The position numbers and the translations under genes were made by a program. A stretch of 64,000 bases of DNA from Rhizobium sp. RM (lineage in GTDB: Bacteria > Pseudomonadota > Alphaproteobacteria > Rhizobiales > Rhizobiaceae), in assembly GCF_013390595.1 (NCBI RefSeq), contig NZ_JACAWV010000008.1:806001-870000 (forward strand), in the 5' to 3' direction. Positions within the stretch are counted from its first letter, which is position 1, and every line of letters starts with the position of its first letter. Of the stretch, positions 25,831-34,956 are shown piece after piece. The notes under the pieces were generated by a model. The model was not told where the DNA came from, did not search any database, and saw only the letters and a list, made by a program, of their open reading frames with translations.

Positions 25831-26736
25831 ATGATCGACTATCCCTCTATGCGGGCTGTGGCGTTGGTGGCGCAAACTGGCAGTTTCGAGAAGGCGGCGG
25901 CAGCGCTGTTTGTCACGCCATCTGCCGTCTCGCAGCGGGTCAAACAGCTCGAAGAACGGCTTGGTGTCGTGCTTATTGTCCGCGGAACCCCTTGCACGGC
26001 CACGGAAAAGGGGGAGTGGCTCTGTCGCCATATGGAGCAGGTGGGCATGCTGGAAACTGAGTTGTTCCGGCAACTGCCCACGCTCGCGGAGGAAGGGGCG
26101 ACGCACACGCGCGTTACGCTGAATGTCGCCACCAACGCCGACAGTCTCGGCACGTGGTTTCTCGATGCCGTCTCTGCTTTCAGCCGGACATCCGATTTTC
26201 TTGTCAACATCGCCGTGGATGATCAGGACCATACCGTCGAGTGGTTGCAGCGTGGCAAAGTCCTGGCCGCCGTCACGGCACACGCCAAGCCGGTGCAGGG
26301 TTGCCGGGTCACGCCGCTCGGTATTCTGCGGTTTCATGCGACAGCCAGTCCCGATTTCATGCGGCGCTTTTTTCCCGATGGCGTTACAGCGACATCGCTT
26401 GCTGCGGCTCCGGGCATCACCTTCAATCAGAAGGATCGGCTGCAAAATCGCTGGATCAAATCCGCGCTCGGTCGGGACATGTCCTATCCAACCCACTGGT
26501 TGCCATCGACTGATGGCTTCGTGAAGGCGAGCCTTTCCGGCATAGGGTGGGGCATGAACCCCAACCTGCTCGTTAAGGATCATCTTGAGGCCGGGCGATT
26601 GTTGGAATTGATACCGGGCATCCCGCTCGACATTCCACTCTACTGGCAGGTGAACCGCATGGCCGCCGACCGCCTGTCCGGTTTGACGGCGAGTGTGGTA
26701 AGCGCCGCACGCGCGGCGCTGCTGGGCGAAGTTTGA
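25831..26736 (+). CDS. argP: LysG/ArgP-type LysR-family regulator of the exporter
   Basis: A 301-residue LysR-type regulator of the ArgP/LysG subgroup. The N-terminal winged helix includes 'VALVAQTGSFEKAAAALFVT' and 'PSAVSQRVKQLEERLGVVL'; the C-terminal part is a periplasmic-binding-like effector domain ('GITFNQKDRLQNRWI', 'LSGIGWGMNPNLLVKDHL'). With lysine or arginine bound it should activate the divergent exporter gene. AAGGAAAACTA precedes the ATG. Substrate preference (lysine versus arginine) is not readable from the sequence. Confidence 0.92.
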   Translation: MIDYPSMRAVALVAQTGSFEKAAAALFVTPSAVSQRVKQLEERLGVVLIVRGTPCTATEKGEWLCRHMEQVGMLETELFRQLPTLAEEGATHTRVTLNVATNADSLGTWFLDAVSAFSRTSDFLVNIAVDDQDHTVEWLQRGKVLAAVTAHAKPVQGCRVTPLGILRFHATASPDFMRRFFPDGVTATSLAAAPGITFNQKDRLQNRWIKSALGRDMSYPTHWLPSTDGFVKASLSGIGWGMNPNLLVKDHLEAGRLLELIPGIPLDIPLYWQVNRMAADRLSGLTASVVSAARAALLGEV

Positions 26737-26751
26737 AATTGTAGTTGCGGG

Positions 26752-27216
26752 CTAACGACGGATAGCCTGCCACTCGGTCCAGCTTTTTACCTGCGGTATA
26801 TCTGCTCTGGGCTTGTCCTCGAGAAAGGCGATATATTCCAGTGAGTGGCCGTCGGGATCGTCGAAATAGACGCTCGCCGCCGGCATCCAGGGAAAGACAA
26901 CCGGTTCTTCGATGTTGGGGGCGCCGGCAAAGCCGAGAGGCTCGACCTTCTTGGACCTGAGATAATCTGGAGCAGCGAGAACCTGATCGAGTTCAACGCT
27001 GAATGCCAGATGCAATCTGGTGTTGATCGGTGCGGAATGAATCGACCAAAGGCCAAGCATCGACTGACCACGTGCACCAATCCAGAAAAATGCCAGATGT
27101 CTGTCTGGGACCCTGTGCGCCAGTTCCAGACCCACAACATTGCGATAAAAATCGATTGAGCGTTCCAGGTTTGAAACCGTCAAATGGGTTTCGAACAGCG
27201 TATTTATTTTCACCAT
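26752..27216 (-). CDS. Single-domain VOC family protein (glyoxalase/bleomycin-resistance type)
   Basis: A 154-residue VOC protein. It opens 'MVKINTLFETHLTVSNLERS', with the His of 'THLTV' and the Glu of 'HSLEYIAFLED' as expected metal or ligand positions, and has the 'VYFDDPDGHSLEYIAF' end typical of the fold. Members include glyoxalase I, fosfomycin-resistance and bleomycin-binding proteins. Its promoter carries a SoxR-like palindrome in a MerR-type 19-bp spacer identical to that of the MFS exporter gene at 35.2 kb, which points to a role in defence against redox-cycling or electrophilic compounds. Confidence 0.85.
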   Translation of the reverse strand: MVKINTLFETHLTVSNLERSIDFYRNVVGLELAHRVPDRHLAFFWIGARGQSMLGLWSIHSAPINTRLHLAFSVELDQVLAAPDYLRSKKVEPLGFAGAPNIEEPVVFPWMPAASVYFDDPDGHSLEYIAFLEDKPRADIPQVKSWTEWQAIRR

Positions 27217-27277
27217 ATGTCTTCCTCGATCGTCATGCGAAATGCGATTGCAAGCGCCGGATCGCGTTTGCGATGGC

Positions 27278-27308
27278 ACTCTGCAACCTCAAGCGCAGTT
27301 GAGGTCAA
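27278..27308 (-). promoter_or_regulatory. MerR/SoxR-type promoter of the VOC gene
   Basis: Read leftward: TTGACC (27308-27303), a 19-base spacer, CAGAGT (27283-27278). The spacer is filled by the palindrome ACCTCAAC-TGCG-CTTGAGGT (27286-27305), whose CCTCAA/TTGAGG arms match SoxR boxes. The 26 bases from 27285 to 27310 are identical to those at 35196-35221. Confidence 0.7.
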
Positions 27309-27383
27309 GCATGAAATGGGCATGTGAAGGTTCTGCTTCAGAGGCGGAAAACGCCTCTTGCCTGCCGCTGGAAAAAGGAGTTG

Positions 27384-29639
27384 TCAGCGCCGTTCCGGTT
27401 CTTCCGACCCGTTACGCAAAGCAGCGGCCGCCACCTTCTGTGTCGTCAGCGTCAGTGGAGTGGCTTCTTTCATCTTCTTGGCGATGGAGCGAATGACACG
27501 GGTCGCTTCGGCGGAAAGCGACCGCGGGCGGGTGAGCGCCGGCATCGTCTGTCCGGCGGCAGACGCGGTTGCCGCCTCGGCGGAAGGCTGCGGGCGAACC
27601 CCTGTCGGCAGCGGGTTCTGAATGCCGGGAATGGCGCGCAGCTCCATGCCCTGGTGCGCATAATCCATCAATCGCTTATAGGTCATGGCCGGAAGAGCGC
27701 CGCCGGTCATCTCGTTGGTTGGCGTGAAGTCGTCATTACCGAACCAGACAGCCGTTGTGTAGTTGCCGGTAAAGCCCACGTACCAGGCGTCACGATAGGC
27801 CTGCGATGTGCCGGTCTTGCCGCCCGACACGATGCCGTTTTCGAGCGCGCCACGCCGTGCCGTTCCCATGACCGGGATCGTCACCAGCATCTGGTTCATC
27901 TTCGAATTGGCTTCTTCGGACAACACGCGTTTGGCCGGTGGTTCATCGCGGCCGAAGTCATAGAGAACGTCACCCTCGTAATTCAGCACCTGTTCGATGC
28001 CGTGACGGCGGGACTGCATGCCGTCTGCCGGAAATACCGCGTAGGCTGTTGCCTGATCGAGCACAGTTACTTCCGAGGTGCCAAGCGGAATGGTTTTGTC
28101 GCTGCGAAGTGGTGTCGTGACACCCATCGCCTTGGCCGTATCGACGATGACCTGCGTGCCGAGCACGTCCTTGGCCAGTCGCACAGGCACCGTGTTGTAG
28201 GATTTGGCGAGCGCCACCTGCAAAGTCACCTTGCCCGCATAGGAGCGGCCGTAGTTCTGCGGTGACCAGCCGCGCCAGGTCACGGGCGCATCGGAAATCA
28301 GTGTATCCGGCTTCATGCCCTTTTCCATGGCAGCGGAGTAGGTATAGACCTTGAAGGAAGAGCCGGGTTGGCGCATTGCCGCGGTTGCACGGTTGAACTG
28401 GCTTTCGCCGTAGTCACGACCGCCAACCATGGCGCGCAAGGCACCGCCGTTTTCGATCATCACCATCGCGCCCTGCTTGACGCGGTAACCTTCGCCATAT
28501 TCGCGCAGACCCATTTCCATCGCCTGTTCGGCGGCCTGTTGCAGGCCGGTATCGATGGTCGTGCGCACGACGACGGTATGGTCCTTGAATTTGCCCTCGG
28601 CTGCCAGACGCTGAACCTCATCGAAGGCCCAGTCGAGGAAATAATCGGGGGCCTTCACATCGGCCCGATCGATAACGGTCGCCGGATTGCGGCGTGCCCC
28701 GATCACCTGTCCTTCGGTCATCAGGCCGCTCTGTACAAGGTTGGAAAGAACGGTGTTGGCGCGGGCGCGGGCCGCGGGAAGGTTGACGTGCGGCGCGTAT
28801 TTTGCCGGTGCCTTGAAGAGGCCAGCCAGAATGACGGATTCCGCCAGCGTCACGTCGGTCAGGTTCTTGCCGAAATAGAATTGCGACGCTGCGGCCGCGC
28901 CAAAGGTGCCGCCGCCCATATAGGCGCGGTCGAGATAAAGGCTGAGAATTTCCTTCTTCGACATGTTGGTTTCGAGCCACAATGCCAGGAAGGCTTCCTT
29001 GATCTTGCGTTCCAGCGAGCGCTCATTGGTCAGGAACAGGTTTTTGGCGAGCTGTTGCGTCAGCGTCGAGCCACCCTGGACCACGCCACCGGCACGAGCG
29101 TTTTCGCTCATGGCGCGCGCCAGGCCAATGAAGTCGATGCCGAAATGCTCGAAGAAGCGCCGGTCTTCCGTCGCGAGGACGGCCTTGATGAAATGATCCG
29201 GCATCTGATCGATTGGCACGGAGCCTTCATGGATGATGCCGCGATGGCCGATCGTATTGCCGTAACGGTCGAGGAAGGTGACGGCAAAGTCGCCACGATA
29301 ACGCCAGTCCTTCTTCGTTTCCTCGAAGGCGGGCATGGCAAGCGCCAGAAGCACCACGGAACCGGCGGTTCCAAAGGTCAGCGCATCGCCGGTCAGGTTG
29401 ACGAGAAGTTTTTTCCAGCCGCGCACGTGCAGTTTGCGCGACGCAATGGTAACTTCCTCCCAGAAATCGACAAACCTCGCTGCAGCCGTCCACAGGCCCG
29501 AGTCGATGAATGAATCGATCCGAAGCAGAATGTGGCGTTTGCGTCTCGCCTGTTTCTTGTCTTTTTCTTCCTGCACCTGAAGCGAATTCCTGTTCGATGG
29601 GGCGAGCAATGCTTGACGCAGTAACCTTGCGCGGGTCAT
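27384..29639 (-). CDS. Bifunctional penicillin-binding protein 1A-type peptidoglycan synthase
   Basis: A 751-residue class A PBP with a cytoplasmic basic N-terminus of about 85 residues, one membrane helix, a GT51 glycosyltransferase domain ('ATEDRRFFEHFGIDFIGLAR', 'GGSTLTQQLAKNLFL') and a transpeptidase domain with the SxxK serine in 'QPGSSFKVYTY', the SxN motif in 'AKSYNTVPVRL' and KTG in 'GGKTGTSQAYRDAW'. All catalytic motifs are intact. It polymerises and cross-links peptidoglycan in the periplasm. The long charged cytoplasmic leader ('KDKKQARRKRH') is more than usual. GATGAGGA lies just before the start. A C-terminal extension of about 90 residues rich in A, P and T follows the catalytic domain. 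Confidence 0.92.
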   Translation of the reverse strand: MTRARLLRQALLAPSNRNSLQVQEEKDKKQARRKRHILLRIDSFIDSGLWTAAARFVDFWEEVTIASRKLHVRGWKKLLVNLTGDALTFGTAGSVVLLALAMPAFEETKKDWRYRGDFAVTFLDRYGNTIGHRGIIHEGSVPIDQMPDHFIKAVLATEDRRFFEHFGIDFIGLARAMSENARAGGVVQGGSTLTQQLAKNLFLTNERSLERKIKEAFLALWLETNMSKKEILSLYLDRAYMGGGTFGAAAASQFYFGKNLTDVTLAESVILAGLFKAPAKYAPHVNLPAARARANTVLSNLVQSGLMTEGQVIGARRNPATVIDRADVKAPDYFLDWAFDEVQRLAAEGKFKDHTVVVRTTIDTGLQQAAEQAMEMGLREYGEGYRVKQGAMVMIENGGALRAMVGGRDYGESQFNRATAAMRQPGSSFKVYTYSAAMEKGMKPDTLISDAPVTWRGWSPQNYGRSYAGKVTLQVALAKSYNTVPVRLAKDVLGTQVIVDTAKAMGVTTPLRSDKTIPLGTSEVTVLDQATAYAVFPADGMQSRRHGIEQVLNYEGDVLYDFGRDEPPAKRVLSEEANSKMNQMLVTIPVMGTARRGALENGIVSGGKTGTSQAYRDAWYVGFTGNYTTAVWFGNDDFTPTNEMTGGALPAMTYKRLMDYAHQGMELRAIPGIQNPLPTGVRPQPSAEAATASAAGQTMPALTRPRSLSAEATRVIRSIAKKMKEATPLTLTTQKVAAAALRNGSEEPERR

Positions 29640-29748
29640 TCCTCATCACCACTCTGCCGGAATTAAGGAATATCTTATATTCCAGCCGATTGCGATACGA
29701 CAAACGGGCTAAGCTATGCGTAGCCTGATGGATCAAAATGAGACGAAA

Positions 29749-30225
29749 ATGTTAACGATAAATGATGCCCCGTTCTGGAAAACCAAAACGCTGGAGCAAA
29801 TGACCGGCGAGGAATGGGAAAGCCTGTGCGATGGCTGCGGGCTCTGTTGTCTCAACAAGCTGGAAGATTGGGACACCGGTGAAGTCGTCTTCACCTCGGT
29901 GCGATGTCAGTTGCTGGATGGCGAGAGCTGTCGTTGCTCCGACTATGAAAATCGCCGCGCCACAGTGCCCGATTGCATCCAGCTTGACCTGAAGAAAGTG
30001 GATGAGATTGGCTGGCTTCCGCCGACCTGCGCCTACGCGCTGGTGCGGGATGGCAAGGATCTTTACTGGTGGCACTATCTGGTTTCCGGCGATACGGAAA
30101 CGGTCCATCAGGCAGGCATTTCCGCACGCGGTCGCACCGTCAGCGAAACGGACGTCGATGTTGACGACTTTGAGGATTATGTGGTCGATTGGCCGCTGAC
30201 GGTGGGTGAGAAAGACGAAGACTGA
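29749..30225 (+). CDS. YcgN family cysteine-cluster protein (UPF0260)
   Basis: A 158-residue protein with the UPF0260/YcgN pattern: '[20 protein letters not shown]', then the cysteine cluster '[20 protein letters not shown]' and further cysteines in '[15 protein letters not shown]', 'PDCIQLD' and 'PPTCAYALV'. The cysteines could hold a metal or Fe-S cluster, but this is not established. Several in-frame ATGs exist; ATG 29749 gives the same distance to the FW motif as E. coli YcgN, while 29716 and 29728 give longer N-termini. None has a strong ribosome site. Confidence 0.85.
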   Translation: MLTINDAPFWKTKTLEQMTGEEWESLCDGCGLCCLNKLEDWDTGEVVFTSVRCQLLDGESCRCSDYENRRATVPDCIQLDLKKVDEIGWLPPTCAYALVRDGKDLYWWHYLVSGDTETVHQAGISARGRTVSETDVDVDDFEDYVVDWPLTVGEKDED

Positions 30226-30327
30226 CGGGAAACCCGCTTGGCCCTAATCCTGCCCCATGGTTTTCCTAGGCCGTAGGTCATTCTGGCAAAAAAGTCCGCG
30301 AACGACGGACAAGGGACATCAAAACGC

Positions 30328-31155
30328 ATGCGCTATCGGCTGACTGCCACGGTTTTATCCTGTCTGGTTCTTGCGGGTACCTCACCCCATGCCGCATCTG
30401 CTCAGCAGCCAAAACCGCAGGCTTTCGAATGCACGCTTGTCACGTCGATTGAGACCGGCGCAGTCATCAACCAGCAAGGCGCCTGTGATCAGCGCGTCGC
30501 ACCTGCCTCCACCTTCAAGGTGCCGCTGGCTGTCATCGGCTTCGATAGCGGCATTCTGCAGGATGAGAAAACACCCGCTTGGGACTGGAAGCCGGGCATT
30601 GAAGCGCGCGCTGAGGATCGCAAGACGGTTGATCCGACCATGTGGGAACAGGATTCGGTGCTGTGGTATTCGCGGGAATTGACCCGCAGGCTCGGTCCCG
30701 AAAAATTTGCAGCCTATGTAAAGCGACTGGGCTACGGCAATGCCGACGTATCGGGTGATCCCGGCAAGGACAATGGCCTTACCCACTCCTGGCTCGGCTC
30801 GTCGCTGACCATTTCTCCTGTCGAGCAGGTGGGCTTTCTTCGCCGTCTTCTGGCGGGCAACCTGCCGATTTCGCGTGACGCGCAAGCCAAGACCCGTGCG
30901 CTTGTTCCAGTGTTTGACGCACCGGAAAGCTGGAAGGTGCATGGCAAGACCGGAAGCGGCGTGATGCGTGATGCCAACGGTAATCCCGATAACAACCGTC
31001 CCTTCGGCTGGTTTGTCGGCTGGGCGGAACGCGAAGGTCAGCATATCGTTTTCGCCCGCTTGCAGGTTTCCGACAAGCCATCGACGGAACCGCTAGGGCC
31101 ACTTGTTCGCGATGCTTTCCTGCGTGATGTCCCACGCCTGGCCGTGCACCGGTGA
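30328..31155 (+). CDS. Class D (OXA-type) beta-lactamase
   Basis: A 275-residue secreted class D beta-lactamase. The signal peptide is [17 protein letters not shown] with cleavage after AASAQ. The active-site serine and carbamylated lysine are in 'PASTFKVPL', the second-loop motif is '[12 protein letters not shown]', the class D hallmark YGN is in '[10 protein letters not shown]', the omega-loop tryptophan in 'THSWLGSSL', and the third motif in 'HGKTGSGV'. The set is complete, so hydrolysis of penicillins in the periplasm is expected. No mobile-element sequence, integron or resistance regulator is nearby, so it looks like a resident chromosomal enzyme. Confidence 0.93.
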   Translation: MRYRLTATVLSCLVLAGTSPHAASAQQPKPQAFECTLVTSIETGAVINQQGACDQRVAPASTFKVPLAVIGFDSGILQDEKTPAWDWKPGIEARAEDRKTVDPTMWEQDSVLWYSRELTRRLGPEKFAAYVKRLGYGNADVSGDPGKDNGLTHSWLGSSLTISPVEQVGFLRRLLAGNLPISRDAQAKTRALVPVFDAPESWKVHGKTGSGVMRDANGNPDNNRPFGWFVGWAEREGQHIVFARLQVSDKPSTEPLGPLVRDAFLRDVPRLAVHR

Positions 31156-31197
31156 CCGCCTGGATGGCAATCCGACTATAAAATGAGGAGGGCCATG

Positions 31198-31803
31198 ATG
31201 AACGCTTCCAACGAGATCATTGCCCTCTATACCGACCACGCCGCTGATTTCGACGCCCAGCGAGGGCGCGGGCTGGCCGAAAAAACCTGGCTCGACAGGT
31301 TCCTTTCTCTTTTGCCCGCAAATGGCTCCATTCTCGATATCGGCTGCGGGGCGGGTGATCCCATCGCGCGCTACTTTATCGAAAGCGGATATGAGGTGAC
31401 CGGGATCGACGCTTCCGGCCCGCTGATTGCCCTTTGCCGGACCCGTTTTCCGGATAGCCTTTGGGCTATCGCCGATATGCGCGACCTGGCGCTTGGCCGG
31501 CGCTTCGATGGCCTGATTGCCTGGCATAGTTTTTTCCATCTGACGGTGGAAGATCAGCGGCATATGTTCGATGTGTTTCGCAGGCACGCCAGTCCCGGCG
31601 CGGCGCTGATGTTTACGGCAGGCCCAGAACACGGCGAGGCAATCGGGCTCTTTCAGGGTAAGCCGCTCTACCATGCAAGCCTTGCCCGCAGCGAATATGA
31701 AAGCCTTTTGTCACAGCATGATTTTCGTTTGGTGGATCATGTTGAAAATGACCCCGATTGCGGTGGCGCGACGGTGTTTTTGGCAAAATGTAAAAACGGC
31801 TGA
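31198..31803 (+). CDS. Class I SAM-dependent methyltransferase
   Basis: A 201-residue Rossmann-fold methyltransferase. Motif I 'SILDIGCGAGDPIARYFIE' binds S-adenosylmethionine, 'VTGIDASGPLIALCRTRFP' is the acidic strand 2, and 'FDGLIAWHSFFHLTVEDQ' motif IV. It resembles small stand-alone methyltransferases acting on metabolites; the acceptor is unknown. Two adjacent ATGs follow GAGGAGGGCC; ATG 31198 gives the better spacing. It stands between the beta-lactamase and the copper module and has no clear link to either. Confidence 0.85.
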   Translation: MNASNEIIALYTDHAADFDAQRGRGLAEKTWLDRFLSLLPANGSILDIGCGAGDPIARYFIESGYEVTGIDASGPLIALCRTRFPDSLWAIADMRDLALGRRFDGLIAWHSFFHLTVEDQRHMFDVFRRHASPGAALMFTAGPEHGEAIGLFQGKPLYHASLARSEYESLLSQHDFRLVDHVENDPDCGGATVFLAKCKNG

Positions 31804-31810
31804 TCGGGCC

Positions 31811-31841
31811 TTGACCTTCCCATGATGGGAAGCATTACATG
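31811..31841 (+). promoter_or_regulatory. CueR-type promoter of copA
   Basis: TTGACC (31811-31816), a 19-base spacer and TACATG (31836-31841). The spacer contains CTTCCCATGATGGGAAG, a near-perfect palindrome of the CueR type. The long spacer is the mark of MerR-family activation by DNA distortion. Confidence 0.85.
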
Positions 31842-31918
31842 GGGTATGCCGAGCAGGACTGCTAAGCGGTTTCGTGACACGGCATGCTGCAACAAAGCTC
31901 CTCGAAAGGGGAATTCCC

Positions 31919-34480
31919 ATGAACGAGACAGTCAGACACCCCAGCGCCCATGCACACTCCCATGAGCCGGTTTCCATCCCCGTTGAAGGCATGACATGCG
32001 CATCCTGTGTGCGTCGCGTCGAGACCGCAGCGGCGAAAGTGCCGGGCGTTGCGGCGAGTTCGGTCAATTTTGCCACCAAAAAGCTGACGGTTGAACCGGC
32101 AGAGGGTTTTTCGGCAAAGACGTTAGGCGCAGCAATCAAGAAGATTGGTTATGAAGTCGCCCCGGAACGTCACGAATTTTCCGTCGAAGGACTGAAAAGC
32201 GCGGTGGATGCTGATCGTCTGAAGGGAATTCTGACCGCAATCGCGACGACTTTTTCTGCGGACGTGGACCTGGCAAACGGCAAGGTCTTCGTTGACGGTA
32301 TTGGTGGACGTCGCGAACGCGACATGCTGGTAGAAACGGCAAAGACCGCCGGATTTGTCTTGCGGGCGCCTATGGCGGCACATCACCATTCCCATTCTGA
32401 GCGCGCCCATCATCCAGATGCGGGCGGCGGTCACGATCATATGCGTCACGCCGGTGAGGAGGGTGTGCTGAAGCGCGATCTGACGATTGCCGCCATACTC
32501 ACTGCGCCGCTGTTCGTGCTGGAAATGGGTGGGCATCTTTATGAACCGATGCACCACTGGCTGATGGGCATCATCGACACACAAAATCTCTATTACCTCT
32601 ATTTCCTGCTGGCGACGGCGGTGATCTTCGGGCCAGGCTTGCGGTTCCTGAGAGCCGGTTTCCCGGCTTTGTTGCGCGGTGCGCCGGAAATGAACTCGCT
32701 GGTGGCACTCGGCGTCACCGCAGCCTATCTCTACTCGGCCGTTGTGACCTTTGCGCCATCGCTTCTGCCTGAAGAGGCGCACTATGTTTATTACGAAGCC
32801 GCGACTGTCATCGTGACGTTGATCCTGACTGGTCGTTTGCTGGAAGCCCGCGCCAGCGGCAAGACCGGCGATGCCATTCGCAAACTGGCAAGCCTGCAGG
32901 CCAAGGCTGCGCGTGTCGAACGCGACGGCAAGACGCTCGAGATTGCACCGGAAGATGTGCGGGAAGGTGATATCGTCGTCATTCGTCCGGGCGAACGGCT
33001 GGCGGTGGATGGCGAGGTCATCGAAGGATCGTCCTATGTCGACGAATCGATGATTTCCGGCGAACCGGTGCCGGTTGAAAAACTTGCCGGTGCGAAAGTT
33101 GTCGGTGGTACGATCAACAAGACAGGTGCCTTCAAGTTTCGCGCCACCAAGGTTGGTGCCGACACGATGCTGGCGCAGATTATCCGCATGGTCGAGGAAG
33201 CGCAGGGCTCGAAACTGCCGATCCAGTTGCTGGTTGACCGTGTGACTGCGCTGTTCGTGCCGGTGGTGATCGCCATTGCTGTTCTGACCTTTGCAGTCTG
33301 GGCGATCTTTGGTCCGGAACCCGCCTATAGCTTCGCTCTGGTCAATGCGGTTGCCGTCCTCATCATCGCATGCCCATGCGCCATGGGCCTGGCCACACCG
33401 ACCTCGATCATGGTCGGAACCGGTCGCGCCGCTGAACTTGGCGTGCTTTTCCGCAAGGGACAGGCACTGCAGGAACTGCGCTCGGCAAACATCGTCGTGG
33501 TCGACAAGACCGGGACCATTACCAAAGGCCGTCCTGAATTGACCGATCTGGTCGTTGCTGACGGTTTTGAGGAAAACGAGGTTCTGACGCTGGTTGCAGC
33601 CGTGGAGGCCCACTCGGAACATCCAATAGCCGAAGCCATCGTCAAGGCGGCGGAGGAGCGGCAGCTGTTGGGCCCGGAGGGACTCGAACCCCAAACTGTT
33701 GAGAGCTTTGAGAGCGTGACAGGCTATGGCATTGCGGCCATCGTCAACGGCCGCAGGGTCGAGGTGGGTGCAGACAGATATATGACCAGGCTTGGGCTTG
33801 CTGTCGATGCCTTTACCAATGCGGCCGCAAGGATGGGTGATGAAGGCAAGACACCGCTTTACGCCGCCATTGATGGCAAGCTCGCCGGTGCCATGGCTGT
33901 GGCCGATCCGCTGAAGCCATCGAGCGTCAGTGCCATCAAGGCTCTGCAGGACATGGACATCGAGGTTGTGATGGTGACGGGCGACAATGCGCGAACAGCA
34001 AATGCCATCGCCAGACAGGTCGGGATCGACAAGGTGGTGGCCGAGGTGTTGCCGGAAGGCAAGGTAAAAGCAATCCACACGCTGCGCGAAGGTGGAAAGA
34101 CGGTGGCCTTTGTCGGAGATGGTATCAACGATGCGCCGGCACTGGCCGAGGCCGATATCGGCATTGCCATTGGTACCGGCACTGACGTTGCGATTGAAAG
34201 CGCGGATGTTGTTCTGGTCGGCGGCGATCTGACTGGCGCGGTCAATGCCGTCGAGATGAGCCGGGCGACGATCCGCAATATCAAGGAGAACCTGTTCTGG
34301 GCGTTTGGTTACAACGTGGCGCTGATCCCCGTTGCCGCCGGAGTTCTTTATCCGGCCTTCGGCATTACCTTGTCGCCGATGATCGGCGCAGGCGCCATGG
34401 CGCTTTCCAGCGTGTTCGTGCTGGCCAATGCCCTTCGGCTCAAAACGGCCAGAGTTTCTGCAAAGGAGGCAACGGCATGA
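31919..34480 (+). CDS. copA: CopA: Cu(I)-exporting P1B-type ATPase
   Basis: An 853-residue copper exporter. The first heavy-metal domain keeps its ligands (GMTCASC, C27 and C30), but the second HMA-like region, residues about 80-150, has lost CxxC. A His-rich stretch ('HHHSHSERAHHPDAGGGHDH') precedes the membrane part. The transport motif is 'IACPCAMGLATPTS' near residue 484, phosphorylation 'VDKTGTITKG', hinge 'GDGINDAPALAEADIGIAIG' and the Cu(I)-selective TM residues 'GYNVALIP' and 'MALSSVFVL'. These fix Cu+ specificity (P1B-1). It overlaps cueR by four bases and sits behind a CueR promoter, so the exporter and its sensor are co-expressed. Confidence 0.95.
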   Translation: MNETVRHPSAHAHSHEPVSIPVEGMTCASCVRRVETAAAKVPGVAASSVNFATKKLTVEPAEGFSAKTLGAAIKKIGYEVAPERHEFSVEGLKSAVDADRLKGILTAIATTFSADVDLANGKVFVDGIGGRRERDMLVETAKTAGFVLRAPMAAHHHSHSERAHHPDAGGGHDHMRHAGEEGVLKRDLTIAAILTAPLFVLEMGGHLYEPMHHWLMGIIDTQNLYYLYFLLATAVIFGPGLRFLRAGFPALLRGAPEMNSLVALGVTAAYLYSAVVTFAPSLLPEEAHYVYYEAATVIVTLILTGRLLEARASGKTGDAIRKLASLQAKAARVERDGKTLEIAPEDVREGDIVVIRPGERLAVDGEVIEGSSYVDESMISGEPVPVEKLAGAKVVGGTINKTGAFKFRATKVGADTMLAQIIRMVEEAQGSKLPIQLLVDRVTALFVPVVIAIAVLTFAVWAIFGPEPAYSFALVNAVAVLIIACPCAMGLATPTSIMVGTGRAAELGVLFRKGQALQELRSANIVVVDKTGTITKGRPELTDLVVADGFEENEVLTLVAAVEAHSEHPIAEAIVKAAEERQLLGPEGLEPQTVESFESVTGYGIAAIVNGRRVEVGADRYMTRLGLAVDAFTNAAARMGDEGKTPLYAAIDGKLAGAMAVADPLKPSSVSAIKALQDMDIEVVMVTGDNARTANAIARQVGIDKVVAEVLPEGKVKAIHTLREGGKTVAFVGDGINDAPALAEADIGIAIGTGTDVAIESADVVLVGGDLTGAVNAVEMSRATIRNIKENLFWAFGYNVALIPVAAGVLYPAFGITLSPMIGAGAMALSSVFVLANALRLKTARVSAKEATA

Positions 34481-34899
34481 ATATCGGACAGGCATCGGAT
34501 GCGTCCGGCGTTTCGGCCAAGATGATCCGTTATTACGAACAGATCGGCCTCGTTACCCCGGCCGCCCGCACGGGGAACAATTATCGGGTCTACGGCGAGC
34601 AGGACGTTCACAACCTGCGCTTCATCAAGCGCGCCCGCACACTCGGATTCTCGCTTGAAGAGACAGAGACGCTGCTGAAACTCTGGCAGGATAAAAGCCG
34701 TGAGAGCGCCGCTGTGAAGGACATTGCTCTTGCCCATGTCGCTGATCTCGAACGCAAGATCGCCGAGATGAAGGGCATGGTGAAGACGCTTTCGCATCTC
34801 GCCCATTGCTGCGGCGGTGACCATCGGCCGGATTGTCCCATTCTCGACGATCTGGCTGGCATTGAATCGGTGCACCACAGCTCAGCGAAAACCGCTTGA
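34477..34899 (+). CDS. cueR: CueR: Cu(I)-responsive MerR-family regulator
   Basis: A 140-residue MerR-family activator. The DNA-binding domain opens 'MNIGQASDASGVSAKMIRYY' and contains 'YRVYGEQDVHNLRFIKRAR'; a long coiled coil follows and the metal loop is 'CCGGDHRPDCPIL', with two Cys spaced as in CueR (C-x7/8-C) that bind a single Cu+ in linear geometry. It should activate the copA and copZ promoters in this module. The ATGA overlap with copA means its own level rises with copper. Confidence 0.94.
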   Translation: MNIGQASDASGVSAKMIRYYEQIGLVTPAARTGNNYRVYGEQDVHNLRFIKRARTLGFSLEETETLLKLWQDKSRESAAVKDIALAHVADLERKIAEMKGMVKTLSHLAHCCGGDHRPDCPILDDLAGIESVHHSSAKTA

Positions 34900-34926
34900 C
34901 CTTGCCACTATGGCAAGGTGCACAAC
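34896..34926 (+). promoter_or_regulatory. CueR-type promoter of copZ
   Basis: TTGACC (34896-34901), a 19-base spacer and CACAAC (34921-34926). The palindrome ACCTTGCC-ACTAT-GGCAAGGT (34899-34919) fills the spacer. It starts within the last codons of cueR. Its arms resemble those of the copA promoter (ACCTTCCC/GGGAAG). Confidence 0.8.
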
Positions 34927-34956
34927 CACAAAAGACAATCCTCACTGGAGAAGACC

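Noticed and set aside
27324-29513. Long plus-strand frames of 313 and 381 codons
   Set aside because: Both are antisense to the complete PBP1A gene.
32123-34495. 790-codon minus-strand frame antisense to copA
   Set aside because: Exact complement of a well-supported ATPase gene; the predicted protein has no recognisable domain and no ribosome site.
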